A stretch of DNA of 64,000 bases from Anagrus nilaparvatae (GCA_022575985.1 JAKSXM010000129.1:1116001-1180000); one strand, 5' to 3'; shown: positions 34,689 through 46,346, counted from the stretch's first letter. Notes: generated by a model from the letters alone, not told the origin. Translations and numbers: made by a program.

Positions 34689-35759
34689 TAGTAGAGTTTA
34701 TTAATACAAACACTAAACACTTTTTAGGGGATGAGTGAAATCACTTGAAACTTTTTGCATTCGCTTCATTTTGGCCCCAATAAAAAATGTTACATATCAA
34801 ACTTCTTTGGTCAGACCCCCGAGGGGGGTGGTTTGCCCCTTTTTTGGGGTGAATAAAAAATTAAAAAAAAACACTACAAATCGATTAATTTTTTGATTTT
34901 AAAACGAAAGTGTGAAATAACACTTTTCATGAAAATGCATCCCTTGCCAGTTACAGCCCTTAGAAATTTGATATTTTGAAAATGAAGTCTCTTGATCGGC
35001 GCGAAATTTAAAGAATTTGAAAAAATAATAATAAGAATTTTGGACTATTTATTGCCGTATATTGGTTCTTATGAAAAATTTGTTATTGATAGTGGGAAAC
35101 TTTTATGGAAAATCGGAAAATTTTTGTGGAAAATCGGAAAATTATAAAAAAAATTTTTTTGACTAATTTATGTAGTAGTATATAATAAATCTGGATACAC
35201 ATGAATTTTACATATTTATTTTTATTGCTATAAAATTTACATTTTTATGACAATTTTTTTATATTAACATGTTTAGACAATGGTCGTTACAGTGTTTTCA
35301 GATGACGTATTCATTGGTATGTCAGTATTATTACGGACTTCATATGATGTGTCCGAGGATGTGTCCATTGGCATTCCTGTTTTATCAATATTCGTAGGTG
35401 ATGACATAGTTGGGTTAAATGTTTCTTGATCGTCAACGTCGATCGTTGACTTTATTTTCAAAATATCAAATTTGTAAGGGCTGTAACTGGCAAGGGATGC
35501 ATTTTCATGAAAAGTGTTATTCCACATTTTCGTTTTAAAATCAAAAAATTAATCGATTTGTAGCGTTTTTTTTTAATTTTTTTTTCACCCCCAAAAAAGG
35601 GGCAACCTACCCCCCTAGGGGGTCTGACCAAAGAAGTTTCATATGTAACATTTTTTATTGGGGCCAAAATGAAGCGAATGCAAAAAGTTTCAAGTGATTT
35701 CACTCATCCCCTAAAAAGTGACTAATTTCCTACAAATCATGTATTAATAAACTCTACTA
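34689..35759. mobile_element. Foldback element, 1.07 kb, arms about 300 bp
   Basis: TAGTAGAGTTTATTAATAC at the left is inverted at the right. The arms pair through TTTTTAGGGGATGAGTGAAA, GGTCTGACC-type and AAAATGCATCCCTTGCCAGT blocks, in to about 34986 and 35448. The loop is about 460 bp. The 84-codon minus frame at 35273-35527 (rich in D, T, S and N) starts in the arm and is not convincing. Confidence 0.8.
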
Positions 35760-35894
35760 AAGAACGCGGTGTTAACCTTAAAAATTTTCAGTTGCTTATT
35801 TCTTTCTTAATTAATCGGGAACCTGGGTATTTTTTGGGGTCAATGGATTTGTTTTTTGATTATCTTCATCTCCAGTAAATTTTAGTTCATATTA

Positions 35895-37519
35895 TTCTAG
35901 CTTATATACCTCAGCTGCAGACAGCTCAATTTACACCCTGTTGTTCTCAAATTTTATATTTTTTTATATGCTTTCAGCATATGGAATCATTTTTTAAGGG
36001 AAATTCATTTTAAAAGCACTACAACTGAAAAATAGCGATTTTAAAAAAATCATTTTTCACAAATTTTAAATTTTCCGCCAAGTCACGTGACCAAATGAAA
36101 ATCTGACTGAAAATTCGGAAAATTTTTCATAATGATACCAATTTTCGTCTTTTTTCATTAAATAGTTTCTAAGATATCCCATTTTAAAGATAAATATTAA
36201 AATTGACTTTTTTTAAAAAACCCTGAAAATGGGACTCTAACTTTAATTATCATATCTGCTAAACAAATAATTATAAAAAGACGAGTAAAATTTTTTTGGA
36301 AACTAAGGGCTTGTAAAAAATTTTTGAGGCCTATAGAACTCGTTTCTTTTAAAAATTAGAATTTTGCAGCAATTTCAAAATTGGTCATTTAAATTTAAAT
36401 TGGAGGAAGAATAGGCATTGGGTTAATTGAGTATTGCCATTAGAGAATTAACAACAAATAATTGCGGTTTACGGAAAATTGAATAGTGATAGTTATACCA
36501 AAAAAATGAGACCAATTGGAAGTATTTTGGTTAACTGACGAGATTGCAGCTTTGTATTAAAGATTATGAAAAAATCCTATTTTATAACATTGTCGTATTT
36601 TGTACACTAAAAAAAAAAATCCGCTTGCGGCAAGCGGAATTTTTTTTCAGTGTAGTTATTTAGTATTTTGCTATTTCTTTTATTTCTATAGCGTTACGGA
36701 AACATCAAAAACTTTTCCAAAAAGGGGGTATTTAGTAAAATTACTCGAGAAATCCGAAAATTTGGTCAAAATTTTCATTAGGTGACTAGAAAATACGGAA
36801 AATTGAAAATAAGATAGAATAACTACAAAATACGACAATGTTATAAAATAAGATTTTTTTCATAATCTTTAATACAAAGCTGCAACCTTGCCAGCTAACC
36901 AAAATACTTCCAATTAGTGTCATTTTTTTGGTATACGTATCAACATTTATTTACCGTTTACCACAATCATTTTTTGTTAATTCTCTCATGGCAACAGTCA
37001 ATAAACCATCCAATGCCTATTCTTACCCCAAAATGACCAATTTTGAAATTGCTGCCAAAATTCTAATTTTTAAAAGAAACCAGTGCTATAGGCCTCAAAA
37101 ATTTCCACAAAATTATTACTCGTCTTTTTATAATTATTTATTTAGCAGATATGATAATTTAAAGTCAGAGTCCCATTTTTAGGTTTTTTTAAAAAAAGTC
37201 AATTTTAATCTTTATCTTTAAAATGGGATATCTTAGAAACTATTTAATGAAAAAAGACGAAAATTGGTATCCTTACGTAAAATTTTCCGCTAAATCCGAA
37301 TTATTAGTCAGATTTTCATTTGGTCACGTGACTTGGTGGGAAATTTAAAATTTGTGAAAAATGATTTTTTAAAAATCGCTATTTTTCAATTTTAGTGCTT
37401 TCAAAATAAATTTACCCAAAAAAATGATTTCATGTGCTGAAAGTATATGAAAAAACATAAAATTTTAGATCAACAGGATGTAAATTGAGCTGTCTGCAGC
37501 TGAGGTATATAAGCTAGAA
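35895..37519. mobile_element. 1.6-kb palindrome, arms about 700 bp
   Basis: TTCTAGCTTATATACCTCAG at the left is the inverse of the right end. The arms pair through AAGTCACGTGACCAAATGAA, GACAATGTTATAAAAT-type and CCAAAATACTTCCAATT blocks almost to the centre. The loop of about 220 bp contains a 48-bp mini-element. No coding frame. Confidence 0.8.
36603..36654. mobile_element. 48-bp hairpin mini-element with TA target duplication
   Basis: CACTAAAAA...CCGCTTGCGGCAAGCGG...TTTTTCAGTG, nearly a perfect hairpin, flanked by TA. The opposite arm of the host palindrome (TA at 36824-36825) has the uninterrupted sequence. Confidence 0.75.
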
Positions 37520-37552
37520 AAGGCAAAGCAAGAAATTTGATTTTTTCGTGCA

Positions 37553-38497
37553 TGCCCAGTTCAAAAAAAATTTTGGACCCCAGAATCGAATTCTGCGGGA
37601 AATTTCCTATAGGGTACTAGAAGGAAAAAAATTTTTATTGTAAAGTGCGCGTTTGCGAGGAAAATTAATGAACACAAATTTCTCAAAAATTAAAAACTTC
37701 AAAAAATTGAAAAAAACAAAAATTGCTGTAAAAAATAGAGAATTGGATTTCAAAAGCTAAAAATTTGGGAAACTTATTTTTTTTTATATATACTTTCGAC
37801 CAAACATACTTTGGAGTAAATTCTGAGACTCAAAAATCCAAACTGTATTCACTTCAGGAATATTGACCCCTATATATAAATTTTAAATATATGACCAGAT
37901 TTAATATCGACTTTTAATCTGATCGAGAAACGGCCGTTTTCTGCTTTAAGTATTAATGTTTTGTTTTAAAAAATTTCGAGAAAAATCTACAACGCAAAAG
38001 ATAGTATATATTATAGGAAAATCGAGTAATGCATATTATAGCAAAATGCATGGAGCGTTCCTATACCAGCACATAATCATGTTTTATGATTATTATGTTT
38101 GCTAGACATTTTTTGATGTAGCTGGCATAATTATGTATGTAAGTTATAATTACGCCAGCTATACCAAAAAATGTCTAACAGACATGATTATCATAAAAGA
38201 TGATTATGTGCTGGTGTAAAAACGGCCTGAGTATTGCCAGACCTGGTATTATATTACGTTGCGGCGTTGCCATATTAAAATATTTTTTTATTTTTACACA
38301 ATGACTCTAAAGCTCTTTCTACATCAGATTAAAAGTCAATATTAAATCTGGTAATTTTTTTAAAACAATTTTTTTAAAAATGAGAGATAATATTCTGCAT
38401 ATAAAAAATTTTTTCCTCGTAGGTCCGGACAGGAAATTTCGTGTAGAATTCGATTCTGGGGTCAAAAATTTTTTTGAACTGCGCATGCATAATAAAT
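37553..38497. mobile_element. Inverted-repeat element with a nested foldback
   Basis: GCATGCCCAGTTCAAAAAAA at the left is inverted at the right, together with GACCCCAGAATCGAATTCT. An inner matching pair (CAGATTTAATATCGACTTTTA near 37898 and its inverse near 38330) places the right arm closer in. A diverged direct copy of part of the arm occurs at 38690-38790. Confidence 0.65.
38052..38228. mobile_element. Nested foldback MITE, about 177 bp
   Basis: CCAGCACATAATCATGTTTT at the left pairs with the inverse at the right. Almost the whole unit folds. It lies in the loop of the element at 37553-38497. Confidence 0.75.
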
Positions 38498-40128
38498 CAA
38501 TGAAATATGCCGTTTTTTTTATAAGTCGATTTCTCAAATGCCTTTTAATAAAAAATCTTCTAACTAGGCTTAAAATTTTCCTTGAACTTCATATTTTTTG
38601 GCGGAAAAAAAGTTCCGATAGGATATTGCTTTTTGAGAGCTCTAGATAAAAAGAAAGCAGTTTTTAAAATTACAAATTTCTCAAGTCACATGACGAATTA
38701 AAAAATCTGACCAAAATTTGTTGACCCCATTATCGGATTCTACAGGAAATTTTCTATCCAGGTCTAAGAGGAAAAAATTTTTCATATTATTGTGAGTTTT
38801 TTACAAAAAAAGTCTCTCATTTTTGATCTCTGATTTTGCTCTAGGAGGCTAAAAATTGGGCTAGTGGCATATTTTTGGTAGTTCTTTTAGGGAAAAATAC
38901 TTTGTAGTAGTTTCGAAGACCCTATAATGCATTTTACTCTCACTTCATTTAAATTTACCCATATCGTACTGCCATAATATTCTTGTAAATAATTTTTTCT
39001 CAAAAAGAAATTTTTTTTTAAATTTACGGGATTCGTAAAATCTTATTAAGTGATTAAAACGATAATCTGTATTAAAATTTAAATAATAGGGATAATCTTT
39101 TTGCAGAATTCGTAAAAAAATTGAAAGTTAAGTAGCTTAAAATTTGCGGAACTCATACATTTTTTAATCCGATTTACGGAACTCGGATACAACCGTGGTC
39201 AAATGCTTCAGATGTTATGTATTTGTAGTAAAATTAGTAACCTGTAGTAGTACTGTGTACATAATGGGGCTATCTGTATATTTCATATTATATATTTTAT
39301 ATATTTTATTGTATATAATATTATATTGGGTTTTTTTGGCCTTATCTCCCCCCTTTTTAAGATCTTACTCATTAATCATAATGCTTTTTTATGCATAAAA
39401 ATGTTTAAAAAATTTACAAAAGAATGTTGCTTAGATAATAAAACCCCCAACAAAATTAAATTTTAATATTAAATGATTTGCATCCACGTGACTAATTTTT
39501 AAAATTTAGTATTTAATGATAATTTTCAATACGCTTTTAGAATCTACATTTGTAAAATTTTAAATCTATAATTTTATAAAAAATTTTAAATAAAATTCAA
39601 GAAGTCATAAAATTTTATATATTTTTTTAAATTATTAAAAAAAGAATTTTTCCTTTTCATTTAGTTAAGTATTTAGTTAAATAATTCTTTTACATATTAA
39701 TAACTTTCATTTATTTTCATAATCTGAAAAGCAATTTTAAAATTTTATAAGCTTGTATCTTTAGATAATACAATATTATTTTTAATCCTAACTTTGAACC
39801 ACACTTGTCTATTTTAAAGTAAAACTATTGTTTTAAGGTCGTTATAATATGCAATTGGCGCCAAAGGTGTCTGGAATATTTTTGGGAAAGCCAATAGATT
39901 AAATAAAAAATCTATTTTTTATTAGCTCCGCTCGGACTACGAGTCCATGTGGACATACTACATAACGTAGTATATATTTTATATGTATATGTAACCAATA
40001 TGTGTAAACTTATGTACAGCTAGTTAAATAAATAAATTTAAAGAAAGAATAATAATTATTATATAATATTCTTACATAAGATATTTCCAAACCGAGTACC
40101 CTCCAGAATATAAGCAACAAATTTAGTA
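38498..40128. other. Intergenic, no gene seen
   Basis: A+T-rich repeat debris. The open frame at 39195-39398 is a string of YIL-type residues from AT repeats and is not a gene. Confidence 0.35.
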
Positions 40129-40133
40129 TATAT

Positions 40134-40802
40134 TGTTAATTTACGTTAAAGCTCCAGTGCAAGAGCATGCATAATTAGTTGTTCTTCGTTCTACTTATAT
40201 GGTGGTCCTTAAAAGGACCGATTGGTTTTGTTGTTTAAATAAATGAAATTTCTCACACAGACATCCACATTCACTCCTTAACAACTATAAATACCTGACT
40301 TTACAATAAACAAAAATGGCAGCCTTTAGCACGCCGAAAGACTGACGCTCACTAGGCGTCTGAGGAAACACTTATTCCTCGTGGACGACTACACGTCGTC
40401 CGGTTTGGCCAAACCCTTACAAAACTTTAACCAAATTTTACAGAAAATCGACCACTGACTTTTTTGACACAACTAACTTTTCCAATTTTCACCACTTTCA
40501 CAACAAATTTTGACAATGAAAAACATACGATATGATCAACAGCAAAACCAATCAATTACTGACTTAATGACGCGTAAAAAATGTGTTCGATCGTATATTT
40601 GATTTTTATACATTATATCACGCATACTTTTCTAATTAGAAAGGCATGCGCGACAAATCTTAGTTAAAACAAAGAAGGATATATACTTAAACTATGAGAG
40701 ACTATTTAAGGGCCTGATAGTGTAAAAAACCTGCTTATCGGCCGAGCTAAACTTTATAGAATTATTTACATAGAAATTATTTACAAAAATATTTATTTAA
40801 CA
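40134..40802 (-). repeat. 3' LTR of the BEL/Pao element
   Basis: 669 bp, nearly identical to 47005-47673. Confidence 0.95.
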
Positions 40803-40820
40803 TTCTCCCCCCGTATGTAC
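40803..40820 (-). other. Polypurine tract of the BEL/Pao element
   Basis: On the minus strand ACGGGGGGAGAATG abuts the 3' LTR. Confidence 0.7.
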
Positions 40821-40841
40821 ATCCCGGATGTTCATACTAAA

Positions 40842-43800
40842 TTAGTTAATCCCAGACGCTAAATCTAATCTTATAAGTTTAGAAACCGGACGAGTCAAAA
40901 TTCCCGTCGTGGTCTTAACTAGAGCGCATCTTACTCTCCCATCTGCCCCTGGTTTTACCTCTTGGATTATACCTTTACGCCATATATTTCGAGGCAATTG
41001 GTTATCACAAATAATTACAATATCTCCGACTTTAAGTTGAGGATTTTCGGAAGTCCATTTTGCACGGGGAAGCAATGTAGGAAGGTATTCTTTTTTCCAA
41101 CGATGCCAAAAATCATCCGCTAGTCTTTGCGCAAAATACCACTGTTTACGAGGGCTTCCCTCGATCATTTCATACCTACGAGATAACATTCCTCGAGAAG
41201 ACGCTCCGAATAACAGATGATTAGGCGTTATGGCTTCTGGGTCTTCAGGATCGGACGAAACACACGTTAGGGGACGTGAATTTACTGTGTGTTCTGCTTC
41301 TGCAAAAACCGTACGTAAAACCTCCTCTCGAGGAGATTGGCAGTTTAAAATAGCGTAAATTGCTCGTTTTACGCTTTTAACTAGAGATTCCCACGCACCT
41401 CCCATGTGTGGTGCTGCTGGGGGAATAAATTTCCACTTTGAACCTACGTTATTTCCATATTCTTTTAAAATGTTTTGATCTAACGCGGCGACAGCCTGTT
41501 TTAATTCCTCGCAGGCACCTCTTAAATTTGTTCCGTTATCTGAATAAAAAACCGAAGGCTGTCCCCTACGAGCCGTCATTCTTTGGATCGCCATGATTGT
41601 CGAATCGGCTGACAAAGTATCTGCTATTTCAAGATGTACTGCTCGCATTGTTAAACACGTGAATAGTACTCCCCACCGTTTTTCTCGACGTCTCCCAATG
41701 GTTACGGTTAAAGGCCCAAAATAGTCAATTCCGCAATGAGAAAAGGGGTTTGTCCCATGGGCTAGCCTTGCAGCCGGCAACTCAGCCATTGGTGGTATGG
41801 TGGGCATTGACCTCTTAAGTTGACACAACGGGCAATGACTTACTATGGTTTTTAAGGTTACTCTTAACCTGACTATACAAAAGGATTGCTTTAGCTCATT
41901 TAAAACGGTCTCGGTATTAGCATGGTTGTATAATGCGTGAAAATGGGCTATGAGAAGCCGAACTGCGGGATGTAGGCCATGTAAAATCAATGGGTGTCTC
42001 TGAAAACTAGACACCCCCTCTAACTTTGAAACTCTTCCTCCCACACGCAATAGACCATTCGCATCCAAATAAGGCATAAATTGGGCTATACAACTATCTT
42101 TAGGCAAAGACTCATATTTATTTATACATTTTATTTCACGTGAGAAATATTCTGCTTGAACTTCTTTATACCAGCAGTTTTCTGCTTTACTCAAATCTTC
42201 TACCTCTATTTCACGATTTGACCACCCTAGGAGCTTATCTGAGGCTACCCTTACTCGAGAAGTTGCTCTCAACAATGTTAACCATTTTGAGCACCCCTTT
42301 GGATCCGGTAAAAGCGAGTCCCGCACGTACATAGTTAAAACAACCGACTTCGCTTCGACCCGCTGCTTAAGTTCCTGTTCTTTTTTAGAAATTTCGGGCT
42401 GTATAGGCCATAAACTTTCATCTTTACTCAAAAATTCCGGACCTCTCTGCCAGAGCCCCTCGGGTCCTAAATCTAAGTCTTTAACTTTAGTAGCCACGTC
42501 GGCAGGATTATGATCTGTGGCAACCCAACGCCATAAGCTTGCCCCAGTTAATTCGTCTAACTCTCCCAACCTATGCTGCACAAATTTATTGTACGAACGA
42601 GGATCCGTGCGTATCCAACAAAGAACCGTTCTAGAGTCAGTCCAATATATTCGCCGATTAAAGGGGATTTGAGACTCTTTTATTATCGAAGATGCAAGCC
42701 TAGCTCCTACTAATGCAGCCTGTAACTCTAGTCTGGGTATGGAAAGCGGTTTCAGTGGAGCCACATAGCTTTTGCTTGCTATTATTCTCATATTGATATG
42801 CCCATTACGGTAAATGGCTCGCGAATAAGCAACAGCTGCATAAGCTTTTTCACTGGCATCGCAAAAAATGTGTAGTTCCACTGACACTGGTTTGTAGTCA
42901 AATTCAAATAAACAACGTGGGATTTTGCAATCGCGTGTTTTTGGTAAGTCTGTCAACCATGCCCTCCATTCTTTTGCATCAATTTCGTCTAAGGTCTCGT
43001 CCCAGTCTGTTCCTCGTCTCCATATATCTTGTAAAAGTATTCTAGCCCTAACAGTATAGGGATTTAAAAATCCAAGAGGATCATAGAAAGACATTAACGC
43101 GCTTAAAACTTGGCGTTTCGTAGGATTATCACGTGTTTTATCGCTTATTCGTGCTACCTTTTCCATGCGCATTGTAAAACTTAACATATCTGTACTTGTG
43201 TCCCACTGTAAACCTAGCGCCTTGTCTGTACCTGTAGTTTGCAAGTTAATTTTATTTGACTTTTTACCAATTTCAGGGCTATTACTGACCCACTCATGCA
43301 TTTTAAAATTTGCATGCGCGTTTATATGTGTGACTTCCCTAATTCTCTTTTTAGCTTCGTCTACTGAATCAAGTGACTCTAAATAGTCATCTACGTATGT
43401 ACATGTTTTTATTGCATTCGCGGATTCCGGGAATTCATTAATAAATAAATCCGCGTTCCTATTTTTTACGTAATTTGCACTACAAGGCGAGCTTTTTGAG
43501 CCAAATATTAAGGAGGTCATTTTGTATACTTTTGGCGGCGATGAGCGGTCTTTTCCACGCCATAAGAATCGTTGGAAATTCTGATCTGATTCAATAACTT
43601 TAACACGTAGAAACATATCTTTGATATCGCCTTTGATTCCTATACGGCCTTTTCTAAAGGATAATAAAACCCCAAATAAAGGATTTAGTAAATCTGGACC
43701 TGATAGTAGCGAATTATTTAAACTTGTACCTGAATATTTAAAGGCAGCGTCAAGAACCGAGCGAACTTTATCTGGCTTATCAATTTTATATATACCAAAA

Positions 43801-44735
43801 TGTGGGAGATACCATGCGTCAAGAGTGATATCTTCTGGCTTAACCTGTACGGCGTAACCCTCTTCAATAAGACGTTCTATTTCTTTATAATACATTGCCG
43901 CGAAGAGTGGCTCACGATCTAATTTTCGCTCTAATGATTTCAAACGTGCCCATGCACCTTCACGGTTATTTGGCATCTTTAAATCATCCCGTGCCCATAA
44001 TAAGCCAGTTTCCCAATAACCATCTCGATAACGCGTGGTTTTCTCTAAAATTTCTAAAGCTCGTTCTTCTAATTTTGATTTGCGGACTGCCGTGCTCACG
44101 CCAAGGTTTTCTAAGGAGAAATGTTGTTTAATTAGATCATGTAAATTTTCATCGTTTTCATAATAGTCCGAGTCATCCCCCGAAAGGTTTGTAGAAGCTA
44201 CACACTTGAAAACGCGTTTTTTGGGATGTTTTGACTTTATAAGACCGTGGACTACCCATCCCAAACGAGTATATGAGGCTACAGGTTCATTTTGAGCTCC
44301 TTCGCGTAATTTACGGGTTACTATGAGGTCCCATTTATCCTGACCTAATAAGAGTCGAGGGCTTTCAAGCTCAAAGCTACTTATTTCTAGACCCCTAAAA
44401 TGATTATAAGTTTCAATGGTATTCGATGCTAAAGAACGCGGAGGTAGATCAAGATTTTCTGTCACATGTATCCCACTTAAATCTAAAAATTCTACATTAA
44501 ATACGCCAGAAATTTGACAGTTAACCTTACCTACAACTTGGACCTCTAAAGGCGTGTCATTTAAGCCTGCTAGCCTTATAGTGCTCCGCATATTTTTTAA
44601 ACCTAACTTAGCCGCCACTTCACGGTCAATCAAAGAAACTAGGGAGCCTTCGTCAAAAAAGGCTAATATTTTAATAGTACCGCTAGGCCCCTTTACAATG
44701 ACGGGTAATACCTTAAGTAGCGGCTTTGTAGCTAG
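40842..44735 (-). CDS. pol: BEL/Pao Pol: protease, RT, RNase H, integrase (1,297 codons open)
   Basis: Encodes the enzymes for reverse transcription and integration. The frame is open from the codon after the gag stop to 40842. Domains in order: an aspartic-protease-like FFDEGSLVSLID near the start; Pao-type RT with the YVDDYLES box near 43390; RNase H with an IFCDASEKAYAAVAY block near 42870; integrase with an H...H...C..C zinc module (HCPLCQLKR near 41835) and the D,D,E core (GIDYFGPL, YSDNGTNLRG and ESLVKSVKRAI). No frameshift or internal stop. It has no ATG at its 5' end and is in the same frame as gag, separated only by one UGA, so it is presumably made as a Gag-Pol fusion. Confidence 0.93.
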   Translation of the reverse strand, partial: LATKPLLKVLPVIVKGPSGTIKILAFFDEGSLVSLIDREVAAKLGLKNMRSTIRLAGLNDTPLEVQVVGKVNCQISGVFNVEFLDLSGIHVTENLDLPPRSLASNTIETYNHFRGLEISSFELESPRLLLGQDKWDLIVTRKLREGAQNEPVASYTRLGWVVHGLIKSKHPKKRVFKCVASTNLSGDDSDYYENDENLHDLIKQHFSLENLGVSTAVRKSKLEERALEILEKTTRYRDGYWETGLLWARDDLKMPNNREGAWARLKSLERKLDREPLFAAMYYKEIERLIEEGYAVQVKPEDITLDAWYLPHFGIYKIDKPDKVRSVLDAAFKYSGTSLNNSLLSGPDLLNPLFGVLLSFRKGRIGIKGDIKDMFLRVKVIESDQNFQRFLWRGKDRSSPPKVYKMTSLIFGSKSSPCSANYVKNRNADLFINEFPESANAIKTCTYVDDYLESLDSVDEAKKRIREVTHINAHANFKMHEWVSNSPEIGKKSNKINLQTTGTDKALGLQWDTSTDMLSFTMRMEKVARISDKTRDNPTKRQVLSALMSFYDPLGFLNPYTVRARILLQDIWRRGTDWDETLDEIDAKEWRAWLTDLPKTRDCKIPRCLFEFDYKPVSVELHIFCDASEKAYAAVAYSRAIYRNGHINMRIIASKSYVAPLKPLSIPRLELQAALVGARLASSIIKESQIPFNRRIYWTDSRTVLCWIRTDPRSYNKFVQHRLGELDELTGASLWRWVATDHNPADVATKVKDLDLGPEGLWQRGPEFLSKDESLWPIQPEISKKEQELKQRVEAKSVVLTMYVRDSLLPDPKGCSKWLTLLRATSRVRVASDKLLGWSNREIEVEDLSKAENCWYKEVQAEYFSREIKCINKYESLPKDSCIAQFMPYLDANGLLRVGGRVSKLEGVSSFQRHPLILHGLHPAVRLLIAHFHALYNHANTETVLNELKQSFCIVRLRVTLKTIVSHCPLCQLKRSMPTIPPMAELPAARLAHGTNPFSHCGIDYFGPLTVTIGRRREKRWGVLFTCLTMRAVHLEIADTLSADSTIMAIQRMTARRGQPSVFYSDNGTNLRGACEELKQAVAALDQNILKEYGNNVGSKWKFIPPAAPHMGGAWESLVKSVKRAIYAILNCQSPREEVLRTVFAEAEHTVNSRPLTCVSSDPEDPEAITPNHLLFGASSRGMLSRRYEMIEGSPRKQWYFAQRLADDFWHRWKKEYLPTLLPRAKWTSENPQLKVGDIVIICDNQLPRNIWRKGIIQEVKPGADGRVRCALVKTTTGILTRPVSKLIRLDLASGIN

Positions 44736-44738
44736 TCA
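44732..44738 (-). promoter_or_regulatory. Putative UGA-CUAG stop-codon readthrough site
   Basis: On the minus strand the gag stop reads TCC TGA CTA GCT. UGA followed by CUAG is the strongest known leaky-stop context in several animal mRNAs and RNA viruses. Its position exactly between in-frame gag and pol supports a translational role; experimental proof is absent. Confidence 0.55.
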
Positions 44739-46346
44739 GGATGCGTTTGATTGAGTTTGAGTAGAATTTACAGCGGTCGGTTTGTCGCCATTTTCCCTTG
44801 TATTAGGGTTATGTAATAAGCGATTGTGAGGCAATCTACACCCACCCTGGCCGCATCTATACTTGGGATTGCAATCACGGACATTATGCCCACTTTTAAA
44901 ACATTTACGGCAACGCTGGGTTTTATTAACCCAACGCCATCTGTCATTTACTGATAAATCTAAAAATGATTTGCAATCCCAAATTCGATGGCCCTTTTCT
45001 GAGCAGTAAAAACAACTAAGGTCTGCCGAAAAATTATCTCTACTTTCCCTGCTACTTTCTTTGATAGCAAATACGCGCTTAGCCTTACCAGGATTTTCCG
45101 TCCGCTTCACGTTATCTTTTTTTGAACCACCTATAATGCGTGCTGTACCGGCGATATTAGCGGATTCGGCCTCACGATCAAGAAAATCGGCTATTTTTAC
45201 AAGGCTTGATCGACCCCCTGATTCTCTAAGGTAATCATGATATTTATAAATTACCGTATACGGAATTTTCCCTAAAATTTCATCAATGAGCTCAATATTT
45301 TCCGTATACCCGGTTTTTCCAATAGAAATCATAGCGTCAACATTATTTTTAATCGTTGCTGCGAAAGCTATGAGATCTATCTTCCCGGAATTTAATTTTG
45401 GCAAGTTTCGCATCGCGTTGACTAATTTGAGAACAACCTCGTCTTCGTTTCCGAAACGGCGTTCGAGTGCGCTCATTATTTGTGTCGCACTACTGCAGGT
45501 AATCATAAGGCTTTCTACTGCCTGTTTTGCATCGCCTTTCAAACAGTTGTACAGTCGGTGTACATTTTCGCGATCAGAAAATCCTCCGACTTCCGTAGAA
45601 TGCTCAAATACCCTTTTAAATCTTAACCAGTCAAGAGTGTTTCCGTCAAAGGTTAAATTTAACTTGTCCACCGTAAGTCTATTTAATAAGCCTGGTTGAC
45701 GTTCAATGGCTGGTCCATTTTTGAAGCCACGGAAAGCTTCCGCTACGGCATTGGATATTGAGGCAGAAAGCTCTTCACTAGCTGAAGAGGTCGACGCTTG
45801 ATCCGTAACTGCACGGATAACACTCGCATTTGCCAAATCTAGCGCAACCCGTTCGCGTTCTGCCTCCATCATGCGTAATTTTAAACGATCAACTTCAATG
45901 TCTAAATCTAATTTACGCTTGCGCAAATTGAGAAATTCATTATTAACATTAGTAGCTGTTCCCGCAGCTGAGTTTACCAAAAGGTCTCGATCGTCAACTG
46001 CTAGATCTCCAGAAACCGTATTTGAGGCATGCGAGCCATCGTTTATAAAACCACGACTACTACCTCCACGAGCGAGATTTGAGGAGAAAGCGTCAACTAT
46101 TACATCATCGCTTGCTTCTCCGGACTGCTGTACGGATACTTGCGTTGGAGGGGTTGCGGGCCCTACTTCTACTATAGTGCGCGCGCGGCCTTGACCGGCG
46201 CGCGCCTTAGATGCCGCATCCGAGTTGTTTCCGGATCTAGCTTGGGGAATACTTGCGACTCTTTCTTTCGGCGGGACTCTACGACCCCCGCCCCGCGCTC
46301 CTTTTCCGCGGTTGTTGCTAAGTCGTCCGCTTCTAGTATTTACCAT
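44736..46346 (-). CDS. gag: BEL/Pao Gag with CCHC knuckles (536 aa)
   Basis: Forms the particle and binds genomic RNA. The N-terminus is basic and G/R/S-rich. A coiled coil follows (LRKRKLDLDIEVDRLKLRMM), then a capsid-like region (LTFDGNTLDWLRFKRVFEH) as in Pao-type gag. Two zinc knuckles, CFYCSEKGHRIWDC and CRKCFKSGHNVRDC, precede a third Cys/His cluster. It ends at TGA (44736-44738), which is followed directly by CTAGC with pol in the same frame. BEL/Pao elements often encode one Gag-Pol frame, so this stop is either a readthrough signal or a single nonsense change. Confidence 0.92.
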   Translation of the reverse strand: MVNTRSGRLSNNRGKGARGGGRRVPPKERVASIPQARSGNNSDAASKARAGQGRARTIVEVGPATPPTQVSVQQSGEASDDVIVDAFSSNLARGGSSRGFINDGSHASNTVSGDLAVDDRDLLVNSAAGTATNVNNEFLNLRKRKLDLDIEVDRLKLRMMEAERERVALDLANASVIRAVTDQASTSSASEELSASISNAVAEAFRGFKNGPAIERQPGLLNRLTVDKLNLTFDGNTLDWLRFKRVFEHSTEVGGFSDRENVHRLYNCLKGDAKQAVESLMITCSSATQIMSALERRFGNEDEVVLKLVNAMRNLPKLNSGKIDLIAFAATIKNNVDAMISIGKTGYTENIELIDEILGKIPYTVIYKYHDYLRESGGRSSLVKIADFLDREAESANIAGTARIIGGSKKDNVKRTENPGKAKRVFAIKESSRESRDNFSADLSCFYCSEKGHRIWDCKSFLDLSVNDRWRWVNKTQRCRKCFKSGHNVRDCNPKYRCGQGGCRLPHNRLLHNPNTRENGDKPTAVNSTQTQSNAS

